DNA of 6,788 nucleotides from Rhodobacteraceae bacterium UBA7436 (lineage in GTDB: Bacteria > Pseudomonadota > Alphaproteobacteria > Rhodobacterales > Rhodobacteraceae), in the NCBI GenBank assembly GCA_002478745.1, contig DLQI01000123.1:1-6788 (forward strand). Reading direction: 5' to 3'. A program made the translations under genes and the position numbers. This document shows, one piece after another, positions 1-5,546 of this stretch. The notes under the pieces were generated by a model. It was not told where the DNA came from and did no database searches. It saw only the letters and a list, made by a program, of their open reading frames with translations. Within the stretch, counting starts at the first letter, position 1; each line of letters starts with the position of its first letter.

Positions 1-57
1 AAGCGTGCCTTCTTCCATGGTTGGTGAGAGCGCGGGCATGAGAATTTCGATTGGCAT
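1..57 (-). CDS. pdhC: Pyruvate dehydrogenase E2 (dihydrolipoamide acetyltransferase), N-terminal fragment
   Basis: Only the first 19 codons are in the window; the gene continues past the left edge. The peptide MPIEILMPALSPTMEEGTL is the start of a biotinyl/lipoyl domain. It matches the start of the upstream E1 beta at 17 of 19 residues. In the family, E2 carries acetyl groups on a lipoyl lysine, transfers them to CoA and forms the core of the pyruvate dehydrogenase complex in the cytoplasm. The lysine itself lies beyond the edge. The ATG at 57-55 follows an AGGAG Shine-Dalgarno (plus-strand 66-70) by 8 bases, and the pdhB stop is 12 bases upstream, so the gene is co-transcribed with pdhA and pdhB. 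Its position after E1 alpha and E1 beta makes E2 much more likely than another lipoyl protein, although the fragment alone could not prove this. Confidence 0.88.
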   Translation of the reverse strand, partial: MPIEILMPALSPTMEEGTL

Positions 58-69
58 GTCTGCTACTCC

Positions 70-1434
70 TTATTTGTAAGTGACTTGTTTCACAGCGGCG
101 ATAACTTCGTCCGTTGTGATCAAGGCGTGGCGTTCAAGGTTGGCGGCATATGGCATTGGTACGTCTTTGCCGGTGCAGTTGATCACTGGGGCATCGAGGT
201 AGTCAAACGCTTCTTGCATCAACACAGATGAGATGTAGCTGCCGACAGAACCCTGTGGCCAACCTTCTTCAACTGTCACACAACGGTTTGTTTTCATGAC
301 AGATTTGATGATCGCCGCGGTGTCCATTGGACGGATTGTACGCAGATCCAGAACCTCAACTGAGATGCCTTCTTCGGCCAACTTATCCGCAGCCTCCAAC
401 GCATATGTCATGCCGATGCCGAAGCTGACGATCGTGACGTCCGTGCCTTCGCGCCAGATACGGGCCTTACCGAATGGAACGGTGTAATCCTCAACGTCCG
501 GCACATCGAATGTTTTGCCGTACATGATTTCGTTCTCTAGGAAGATCACTGGGTTATCATCGCGGATCGCAGTTTTCATCAAACCTTTGGCGTCTGATGC
601 TGCATATGGCATTGCAACCTTCAAACCTGGTACTTGCATAAACCATGCAGCGTAGTCTTGAGAGTGCTGTGCACCCACGCGGGCTGCTGCGCCGTTGGGG
701 CCACGGAATACCATAGGGGCACCCATTTGGCCGCCTGACATGTACAATGTCTTAGCCGCAGAGTTGATGATGTGATCCATCGCTTGCATGGCGAAGTTGA
801 ATGTCATGAATTCAACAACCGGACGCAGACCTGCAAAGGATGCACCTGTAGCGATACCTGCAAAGCCGTGTTCAGTGATTGGAGTATCGATCACGCGTTT
901 CGCACCAAATTCGGCTAACATGCCTTGGCTGATCTTATAAGCGCCTTCATATTCAGCAACTTCTTCGCCCATCAGGAACACGCTGTCGTCGCGGCGCATT
1001 TCTTCGGACATACCTTCGCGAATGGCTTCACGAACGGTTTGTTGTTTCATTGGCGTGCCCTCAGGCCAGTCCGGCGATGTGTCCACGATTGGCGCTGCTG
1101 GCGCAGAGGCGGCTGCCGCTGGGGCAGGGGCCGCTTCGACAGGTGCTGCTTCTACAACTGGTGCAGAGGCCACGATCGCGTCAGCGCTTTCGCCGTCTTC
1201 AAGAAGCACAGCAATCGCTGCGTTCACTTTGACGCCTTCGCTACCCTCAGCGATCAAGATTTTGCCGATCACGCCTTCATCAACAGCTTCGAACTCCATC
1301 GTCGCTTTGTCTGTTTCAATCTCGGCCAAGATGTCGCCGGATTTTACTGTGTCGCCTTCTTTAACCATCCATTTGGCCAAAGTGCCTTCTTCCATCGTTG
1401 GAGAGAGCGCGGGCATTAGAATTTCGGTAGCCAT
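70..1434 (-). CDS. pdhB: Pyruvate dehydrogenase E1 component subunit beta with N-terminal lipoyl domain
   Basis: This is the beta subunit of the thiamine-diphosphate-dependent E1 heterotetramer, which decarboxylates pyruvate and reductively acetylates lipoyl groups. The protein is 454 residues, about 100 longer than a plain E1 beta, because of an added lipoyl domain at residues 1-80. The expected lipoylated lysine is K43, in ETDKATMEFEA. An Ala/Pro-rich flexible linker covers about 85-125. The transketolase-like pyrimidine-binding domain begins near 130 and carries GEEVAEYEGAYK (156-167), DTPITEHGFAG with E188, which in the family contacts the cofactor aminopyrimidine, and QHSQ with H257. The transketolase C-terminal domain follows from about 325, with LRTIRPMD and VEEGWPQG. 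I chose the ATG at 1434 because AGGAG sits 8 bases upstream and the lipoyl domain begins at once. An in-frame ATG at 1470 would add 12 unrelated residues inside pdhA. A lipoyl-bearing E1 beta is characteristic of alphaproteobacteria. Confidence 0.97.
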   Translation of the reverse strand: MATEILMPALSPTMEEGTLAKWMVKEGDTVKSGDILAEIETDKATMEFEAVDEGVIGKILIAEGSEGVKVNAAIAVLLEDGESADAIVASAPVVEAAPVEAAPAPAAAASAPAAPIVDTSPDWPEGTPMKQQTVREAIREGMSEEMRRDDSVFLMGEEVAEYEGAYKISQGMLAEFGAKRVIDTPITEHGFAGIATGASFAGLRPVVEFMTFNFAMQAMDHIINSAAKTLYMSGGQMGAPMVFRGPNGAAARVGAQHSQDYAAWFMQVPGLKVAMPYAASDAKGLMKTAIRDDNPVIFLENEIMYGKTFDVPDVEDYTVPFGKARIWREGTDVTIVSFGIGMTYALEAADKLAEEGISVEVLDLRTIRPMDTAAIIKSVMKTNRCVTVEEGWPQGSVGSYISSVLMQEAFDYLDAPVINCTGKDVPMPYAANLERHALITTDEVIAAVKQVTYK

Positions 1435-1442
1435 ATCAATCT

Positions 1443-1447
1443 CTCCT
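1443..1447 (-). promoter_or_regulatory. Shine-Dalgarno site fixing the pdhB start
   Basis: AGGAG (reading leftward) lies in the 14-base gap between the pdhA stop and the ATG at 1434, with 8-base spacing. It supports the shorter pdhB start over the in-frame ATG at 1470, which lies within the pdhA coding sequence. Confidence 0.8.
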
Positions 1448-1448
1448 A

Positions 1449-2450
1449 TTATGCGTAGATGTCGGTCCACAGCTCTTCAAGAGCTGGTTCCGGGCTATTT
1501 TTTGCAAATTCAGCGGATTCATTCACCACCGCTTTGATGTCTTTATCGATGGCTTTGAGGTCATCCTCAGTCGCGTGTTTGCCGGTTAGCAGCATTTCAC
1601 GAACTTGTTCGATTGGATCATGCTCGTCGCGCATCTTTTGAACCTCTTCGCGGGTCCGGTATTTCGCTGGATCCGACATAGAGTGGCCGCGATAGCGATA
1701 CGTTTTGATTTCTAGGATATACGGGCCTTTGCCTGAGCGGCAGTGCGCCACGGCAGTTTCACCAGCGGCCTTAACAGCCAGAACATCCATACCATCAACA
1801 GCTTCACCCGGAATGCCGAATGATCTGCCGCGCTCATAGATTTCGGCAGAAGATGTGGAACGCTGTTGGGATGTGCCCATAGCGTATTGGTTGTTCTCGA
1901 TCACGAAGATACAGGGAAGGTCCCACAGGGCGGCCATGTTGAAAGTTTCATACACCTGACCTTGGTTTGCAGCACCGTCACCGAAGTAGGTGAAGGTCAC
2001 GCGACCATTCTCTTGGTATTTGTCAGCAAAGGCGAGGCCAGCACCGAGTGGTACTTGTGCCGCAACAATGCCGTGTCCGCCGTAGAAATGCTTTTCTTTA
2101 GAGAACATGTGCATTGAGCCACCTTTCCCTTTGGAATAGCCACCCTCGCGTCCGGTCAACTCTGCCATTACGCCGTTTGCGTCCATACCGCAGGCCAACA
2201 TATGGCCGTGGTCACGGTAAGAAGTGACGCGCTTGTCGCCTTCTTCTGCAGCAGCTTCCAAACCAACAACAACAGCTTCTTGACCGATGTAGAGGTGGCA
2301 GAAGCCACCAATCAGGCCCATGCCGTATAGTTGTCCGGCTTTTTCTTCAAAGCGGCGGATCAAAAGCATGTCTTTATAAAGAGCTTTCAATTCGTCAGCT
2401 GAGACGTTCGGCTTGTCTGCGGGTTGCTTTGTCGTTTTGCGCGCGGCCAT
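1449..2450 (-). CDS. pdhA: Pyruvate dehydrogenase E1 component subunit alpha
   Basis: This is the catalytic alpha subunit of pyruvate dehydrogenase E1, 333 residues, normal for the short alphaproteobacterial and mitochondrial-type enzyme. The thiamine-diphosphate/Mg motif is complete: GDG at 157-159, then NN at 186-187 in IENNQYAMG. YRDHGH (78-83) and the GGSMHMF stretch (110-116) are other family landmarks. The loop YRYRGHSMSDP (251-261) corresponds to the phosphorylation-site-1 loop of mitochondrial E1 alpha, with serines at 257 and 259. Conservation to the beta subunit gene downstream, and the lipoyl gene after that, rule out branched-chain or acetoin E1 with good confidence. The ATG at 2450 has GGAGG at plus-strand 2458-2462, 7 bases away. 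It heads the pdhA-pdhB-pdhC operon. A perfect inverted repeat just upstream of the ribosome site suggests specific regulation. Confidence 0.97.
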   Translation of the reverse strand: MAARKTTKQPADKPNVSADELKALYKDMLLIRRFEEKAGQLYGMGLIGGFCHLYIGQEAVVVGLEAAAEEGDKRVTSYRDHGHMLACGMDANGVMAELTGREGGYSKGKGGSMHMFSKEKHFYGGHGIVAAQVPLGAGLAFADKYQENGRVTFTYFGDGAANQGQVYETFNMAALWDLPCIFVIENNQYAMGTSQQRSTSSAEIYERGRSFGIPGEAVDGMDVLAVKAAGETAVAHCRSGKGPYILEIKTYRYRGHSMSDPAKYRTREEVQKMRDEHDPIEQVREMLLTGKHATEDDLKAIDKDIKAVVNESAEFAKNSPEPALEELWTDIYA

Positions 2451-2466
2451 ACGGCATCCTCCGTCA

Positions 2467-2490
2467 AGATAGTTTAGCGTTAAACTATCT
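2467..2490. promoter_or_regulatory. Perfect inverted repeat, candidate operator or leader hairpin of pdhA
   Basis: Arms AGATAGTTTA (2467-2476) and TAAACTATCT (2481-2490) are exact reverse complements, separated by 4 bases. The element ends 4 bases upstream of the pdhA Shine-Dalgarno and lies in the only sizeable gap of the operon. It could be the binding site of a dimeric helix-turn-helix regulator, or act in the mRNA as a hairpin beside the ribosome site. It has no T-run and its stem is AT-rich, so it is not a good intrinsic terminator. No regulator gene is adjacent, and I cannot name the protein that binds it. Confidence 0.6.
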
Positions 2491-2607
2491 CTTACATGAA
2501 TTTTCCCTGTGATGCGAGAGGCAATATTCCCAAAGGGTATTCAGGCCATTAACAGGCTGTTTTTATTCAAATATTTGGAAAGGTAATCCTGTAGAGTGGA
2601 GCTGCGA

Positions 2608-2907
2608 TCAGCGAATGACGATTTCGTCCGCGCGTACCATACCCAAAACTGAACGGGCTTGTTCGTCTAAAAGGTCAAGATCAAGGTAGTCATCCGAGAG
2701 GCGACGCGTCAGGTTTTCCATCAGCTCAACGTCTGCTTTTACTTGGATCAATTGAAGCTGAAGGGCTTCGGCTTCCGCCGTGATTTCGACACGGCGGAAC
2801 AACCCGAAGTCCCCTTGCACTGCTGCAAAAGTAAAATAGACGCATAGGGCAAAAGCCACTGCGAAAAATGTAAACGTCCCCAAAGCTGGGGGTGCGATAC
2901 GGGTCAT
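2608..2907 (-). CDS. ftsB: Septum formation initiator (FtsB/DivIC family) protein
   Basis: This small 99-residue bitopic membrane protein has the FtsB/DivIC layout. There is a very short N-terminal tail, one hydrophobic segment at about residues 11-30, and then a predicted coiled coil at about 40-72, rich in Ala, Leu, Glu and Gln. A conserved tail LLDEQARSVLGMVRADEIVI follows at 79-98. Family members bind FtsL and FtsQ and help activate septal peptidoglycan synthesis at the divisome. The primary sequence is weakly conserved in this family, so the call rests on architecture, the tail motif and location: an ftsB-type gene directly upstream of pdhA is a recurrent alphaproteobacterial arrangement. 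GAGG lies 7 bases before the ATG. It is separated from pgk by about 103 bases and from pdhA by 157, so it may have its own promoter. Confidence 0.85.
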   Translation of the reverse strand: MTRIAPPALGTFTFFAVAFALCVYFTFAAVQGDFGLFRRVEITAEAEALQLQLIQVKADVELMENLTRRLSDDYLDLDLLDEQARSVLGMVRADEIVIR

Positions 2908-2960
2908 ATGTCTGCCTCAAAACACCTCTTATCGGGTGGTGCGAATACTATGCCATAGGT

Positions 2961-2977
2961 GATTCGCTGTGTGAATC
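2961..2977. promoter_or_regulatory. Paired GANTC sites upstream of ftsB (possible CcrM methylation sites)
   Basis: GATTC (2961-2965) and GAATC (2973-2977) lie 7 bases apart as an inverted pair, about 55-70 bases upstream of the ftsB ATG. GANTC is the target of the alphaproteobacterial cell-cycle methyltransferase CcrM. By hand scan I find only two other GANTC sites in the whole window (1516-1520 and 6691-6695), both inside genes. A role in methylation-sensitive control of ftsB is inference. The spacing relative to a -35/-10 pair could not be fixed. Confidence 0.4.
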
Positions 2978-3010
2978 CCCTAAATCACAAAAACCGCTTA
3001 TTTATTGGCT

Positions 3011-4195
3011 TTAGCCCTGCAATGCAGCGACGCCCGGCAGTTCCTTGCCTTCCATCCATTCCAGGAAAGCACCGCCAGCTGTTGAAATGTAGGTAAAGTC
3101 ATCTGCAGCGCCCGCAAGGTTCAATGCAGCAACCGTATCACCGCCCCCAGCAACAGTGATCAAATCACCTGACTTTGTCAGCTCTGCCGCCGCTTTGGCT
3201 GCTGCCATTGTTGCTTTGTCGAAGGGTTCGATTTCAAACGCTCCAAGCGGGCCGTTCCAGATCAGTGTCTTCAACGCTTTGAACTCTTCGACGATCAATG
3301 CCGTCGCCGCATCCCCTGCGTCTAGGATCATTTGCCCATCTTCAAGTTTGGTATCGGCGTTCAGCGTCGCCATTTCGTACTCAGCACCCGCAGCAAAGGC
3401 GCGTGAAACACGGCCATCAACTGGCAAGACGACTTTGCAGCCGATGCTTTCCGCTTGCTTTAGGATGTCACGGGCTGTGTCGTGCAGGTCTTCTTCTTGC
3501 AAAGAGCTGCCAAGGGATGCGCCCATTGCACCCAAGAATGTGTTCGCCATGCCACCGCCGATGACAAGCACGTCAAGTTTGCCCACCAAATTCAGCAAAA
3601 GATCGATCTTGGTCGATACCTTTGCCCCACCAACGACTGCGCCTACTGGGCGTTTTGGTGTTGAAAGCGCAGCTTCCAGCGCTGTCAGCTCTGCCTGCAT
3701 CAGACGGCCTGCACAGCTTGGCAATAATTTGGCTAGGCTTGTGGTACTGGCATGTGCGCGGTGCGCAGCAGAAAATGCATCGTTGCAGAATACATCTCCC
3801 AGTGCCGCAAGGCGTGCTGCAAAGATTGCATCATTTGCCTCTTCGCCAGCGTGGAAGCGGATGTTTTCCAACAAAACGATGCCAGCGGGCAGGTTGCCAG
3901 CCTCTGCGGCTTCTAGGGTCTCAACCAAAGTGACGGGTTGGCCAAAAGTGGTTTCAAGTTCTGACAAGCAAACGTTCAAGGACAGTTCTGAAACAACTTG
4001 GCCTTTCGGGCGACCAAAGTGGGCGATCAAAATTGGCCGTCCGCCCTTTGCCAAAATGTCAGCAACCGTTGGTGCGATGCGCTCAATACGTGTTGCGTCT
4101 GTGACTTTGCCATTTTCGATAGGGACATTGATGTCCACACGCAGCAATACGCGTTTGCCGTTGAGCTCCATATCGTCCAGCGATTTCCAACCCAT
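3011..4195 (-). CDS. pgk: Phosphoglycerate kinase
   Basis: This cytoplasmic glycolytic and gluconeogenic enzyme interconverts 1,3-bisphosphoglycerate plus ADP and 3-phosphoglycerate plus ATP. The protein is 394 residues, the usual bacterial length. The N-domain substrate-binding motifs are RVDINVP (19-25, with D21 and N23), R36 in DATRIE, and HFGRPKG (59-65). The C-domain nucleotide motifs are VVGGAKVSTKI, VIGGGMANTFL, WNGPLGAFE, VAGGGDT and the closing STAGGAFLEW. I prefer the ATG at 4195 (MGWKSLDDM), since AAGGA is 8 bases upstream. The ATGs at 4213 and 4204 would add 6 or 3 residues, and the Shine-Dalgarno overlaps or abuts them. The gene is divergent from the cyclophilin pair and followed by ftsB and the pdh operon on the same strand. 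I see no clear intrinsic terminator after it. No key residue is missing. Confidence 0.98.
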   Translation of the reverse strand: MGWKSLDDMELNGKRVLLRVDINVPIENGKVTDATRIERIAPTVADILAKGGRPILIAHFGRPKGQVVSELSLNVCLSELETTFGQPVTLVETLEAAEAGNLPAGIVLLENIRFHAGEEANDAIFAARLAALGDVFCNDAFSAAHRAHASTTSLAKLLPSCAGRLMQAELTALEAALSTPKRPVGAVVGGAKVSTKIDLLLNLVGKLDVLVIGGGMANTFLGAMGASLGSSLQEEDLHDTARDILKQAESIGCKVVLPVDGRVSRAFAAGAEYEMATLNADTKLEDGQMILDAGDAATALIVEEFKALKTLIWNGPLGAFEIEPFDKATMAAAKAAAELTKSGDLITVAGGGDTVAALNLAGAADDFTYISTAGGAFLEWMEGKELPGVAALQG

Positions 4196-4203
4196 GTGCG
4201 TCA

Positions 4204-4208
4204 TCCTT
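4204..4208 (-). promoter_or_regulatory. Shine-Dalgarno site fixing the pgk start
   Basis: AAGGA (reading leftward) is 8 bases from the ATG at 4195. It lies between the two alternative upstream ATGs, so it can serve only the 394-residue form. Confidence 0.7.
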
Positions 4209-4281
4209 ATCATAAATGTAAATTATGGGCGCTGTTTCGCCGTTAATCGCCCTAAGGTCAACGGATGAGTGGCGCATGTGC

Positions 4282-4310
4282 TTGGCAATTGCCGCCGTTC
4301 GAATTAGATA
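4282..4310 (+). promoter_or_regulatory. Candidate promoter for the cyclophilin pair
   Basis: TTGGCA (4282-4287), a 17-base spacer and TAGATA (4305-4310) give a plausible sigma-70 type promoter ending about 30 bases before the first cyclophilin ATG. The -35 matches well but the -10 matches only half of the consensus. A 10-bp perfect palindrome GGCAATTGCC (4284-4293) overlaps the -35 box. The pgk promoter must lie in the same divergent region on the other strand, where CATAAT (plus-strand 4222-4227) is a possible -10 without an obvious -35. Confidence 0.3.
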
Positions 4311-4328
4311 ACTCGGGAATTAAGTATT

Positions 4329-4334
4329 GAGGAG
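4329..4334 (+). promoter_or_regulatory. Shine-Dalgarno site fixing the first cyclophilin start
   Basis: GAGGAG lies 7 bases before the ATG at 4342. An in-frame TTG at 4327 overlaps this site, so it cannot be the start. Confidence 0.75.
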
Positions 4335-4341
4335 CGCCAAG

Positions 4342-4848
4342 ATGGCCGAGATTAAAGACCCAGAAAACACGATCCTAATGGAGCTGAAAGGTGGCACTGT
4401 CACTATCGAGCTTTTGCCAAAGGTTGCACCGTTGCACGTTGAACGCATGAAAGAACTTGCACGCGCAGGCGAATACGACAACGTTGCATTCCACCGCGTG
4501 ATTGATGGTTTCATGGCGCAAACTGGTGATGTAGCAAACGGCGACATGGAAGACGGCTTTGACATTCGCGCTGCAGGTACAGGCGGCTCTTCATTGCCAG
4601 ACCTAAAGGCTGAGTTCTCCAAAGTGCCACACGCACGTGGTTCCATTGGCGCCGCACGTTCTGCAAGCCCAAACAGCGCAAACAGCCAGTTCTTCATCAA
4701 CTTCAATGAAAACTCATTCCTGAACGGTCAGTACACTGTGTATGGCCAAGTAATTGATGGCATGAAATTGGTCGATGAAATCAACCGTGGCGAGCCACCA
4801 GCCGAGCCAGATCGCATGATCAGCGTTAAGGTTGCAGCTGATGTATAA
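4342..4848 (+). CDS. Peptidyl-prolyl cis-trans isomerase, cyclophilin type, cytoplasmic
   Basis: This enzyme catalyses cis-trans isomerisation of Xaa-Pro bonds during protein folding. The 168-residue protein is a single cyclophilin domain with no signal peptide (it starts MAEIKDPENT), so it should act in the cytoplasm, like PpiB. Active-site positions are present: R52 in FHRVI, F57, M58 and Q60 in FMAQTGD, and F118 in SANSQFFI. F126 stands where human cyclophilin A has W121 and Y131 where it has H126. The Phe is usual for bacterial enzymes with low cyclosporin affinity. A loop at about 64-90 with GFDIRAAGTGGSSLPDLKAEF is longer than in human CypA, as is common in bacteria. The downstream paralogue overlaps its last 8 bases, so the two are co-transcribed and probably translationally coupled. 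Client proteins are unknown. The family assignment is certain; the exact gene name is not. Confidence 0.96.
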   Translation: MAEIKDPENTILMELKGGTVTIELLPKVAPLHVERMKELARAGEYDNVAFHRVIDGFMAQTGDVANGDMEDGFDIRAAGTGGSSLPDLKAEFSKVPHARGSIGAARSASPNSANSQFFINFNENSFLNGQYTVYGQVIDGMKLVDEINRGEPPAEPDRMISVKVAADV

Positions 4849-5389
4849 GGCCGCAGCACTTGTAGCTTTGATGGCATCGCCAGCAGCAGCGACTGGTATT
4901 GCGATCGAAGTGGCTGGTGAAGGCGCTAATGGCACCATCACCATCGACTTGTTTGAAGATGTAGCGCCAGCACACACGGCACGCATTGTAGGTTTGGCAG
5001 CTGATGGGACCTATGACGGCGTGGTGTTTCACCGCGTTATCGAAGGTTTCATGGCGCAAACCGGTGACGTCCAGTATGGCAAAAACCCAAGCGACCTAAG
5101 CCAAGCAGGCCGTGGTGGGTCAGATGAGGCAGATTTGCCTGCTGAATTCTCCGAGCTGCCGTTTGATCGTGGTGTTGTTGGTATGGCGCGTTCGCAAAAC
5201 CCAAACAGCGCGAACAGCCAGTTTTTCATTATGTTTGAACCGGGTTACTTCCTGAACGGTCAATATACCGTTGTGGGTACAGTCACTAATGGTTTGGACG
5301 TATTGGACGCGATCAAGTTGGGCGCAGGTCCAAACGGATCTGTGATTGGTTTGCCTGACGTGATGAAGTCGGTCACTGTTATCGACTGA
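4841..5389 (+). CDS. Peptidyl-prolyl cis-trans isomerase, cyclophilin type, exported
   Basis: This second cyclophilin, 182 residues, is a paralogue of the gene before it. It opens with a compact signal peptide: K3, a hydrophobic core at about 4-12, and a likely cleavage after A17 in ASPAAA, so the mature enzyme should be periplasmic, like PpiA. The cyclophilin domain carries R65 (FHRVI), F70 and Q73 (FMAQTGD), F129 (SANSQFFI), F137 at the tryptophan position and Y142 at the histidine position. The ATG at 4841 overlaps the upstream stop by 8 bases in another frame, with AAGG about 9 bases before it. An in-frame TTG at 4832 would add 3 residues ahead of the signal peptide and is less likely. 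The gene ends about 39 bases before a strong terminator. It presumably folds envelope proteins; clients are unknown. Confidence 0.95.
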   Translation: MYKAAALVALMASPAAATGIAIEVAGEGANGTITIDLFEDVAPAHTARIVGLAADGTYDGVVFHRVIEGFMAQTGDVQYGKNPSDLSQAGRGGSDEADLPAEFSELPFDRGVVGMARSQNPNSANSQFFIMFEPGYFLNGQYTVVGTVTNGLDVLDAIKLGAGPNGSVIGLPDVMKSVTVID

Positions 5390-5427
5390 TATGTTAGGTG
5401 CCGTTGGCACAGTTGCATTTAGATAGG

Positions 5428-5461
5428 AAAAGGGGCGTGCTGGTAGGTGCGCCCCTTTTTT
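5428..5461 (+). terminator. Rho-independent terminator after the cyclophilin pair
   Basis: GGGGCG (5432-5437) pairs with CGCCCC (5450-5455). A run of four A before the stem and six T after it give a textbook GC stem with a T-tract. G-U pairs can extend the stem into the 12-base loop. It ends the two-gene cyclophilin transcript and isolates it from the DUF3179 gene. Confidence 0.9.
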
Positions 5462-5535
5462 CATTTGTTTTCACATTTCTGTGCAGCATCTGTTCAGGGG
5501 GCATACGATCTGTCAGCTTTGGGCGAACATTGTCT

Positions 5536-5540
5536 GGAGG
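5536..5540 (+). promoter_or_regulatory. Shine-Dalgarno site fixing the DUF3179 gene start
   Basis: GGAGG is 6 bases before the ATG at 5547, which begins a signal peptide. The longer reading from 5481 lacks such a site and would bury the signal sequence. An ATG at 5542 is out of frame. The 85 bases between the preceding terminator and this gene must hold its promoter, but I cannot point to convincing boxes. Confidence 0.75.
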
Positions 5541-5546
5541 TATGGA

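Noticed and set aside
1022..1537. Rightward open frame of 171 codons opposite pdhB
   Set aside because: It is antisense to the Ala/Pro linker and lipoyl domain of pdhB. The low-complexity Ala/Gly/Thr translation simply mirrors that linker.
2523..2561. Weak dyads in the ftsB-pdhA gap: around CCCAAAGGG (2529-2537) and AACAGGCTGTT (2551-2561)
   Set aside because: The arms are short or interrupted, the loops are too small for a hairpin, and no U-tract follows in the direction of transcription. They support neither a terminator nor a specific operator.
2941..2977. Possible pgk terminator from the GATTC/GAATC and GCGAAT/ATTCGC repeats
   Set aside because: The stems are only 5-6 bp with no T-run on the leftward strand. 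The GATTC/GAATC pair is better explained as two GANTC sites.
4227..4252. GGGCG...CGCCC hairpin in the pgk leader
   Set aside because: It is a five-base stem with a 16-base loop, and a competing four-base stem lies inside. There is no resemblance to a known riboswitch.
3156..4268. Long rightward open frame (370 codons) opposite pgk
   Set aside because: It is fully antisense to an unambiguous pgk, its translation is Ser/Ala/Pro-rich without any recognisable motif, and it has no ribosome site. It is a shadow created by pgk codon bias.
4320..4706. Leftward open frame of 128 codons opposite the first cyclophilin
   Set aside because: It is antisense to a clear cyclophilin gene. A similar shadow (MKNWLFALFG) recurs opposite the second copy only because the two sense genes share the PNSANSQFFI motif.
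5481..5546. Upstream extension of the DUF3179 protein by 22 residues
   Set aside because: There is no ribosome site before 5481. A strong GGAGG precedes the ATG at 5547, and the extension would place a non-signal stretch ahead of the signal peptide.
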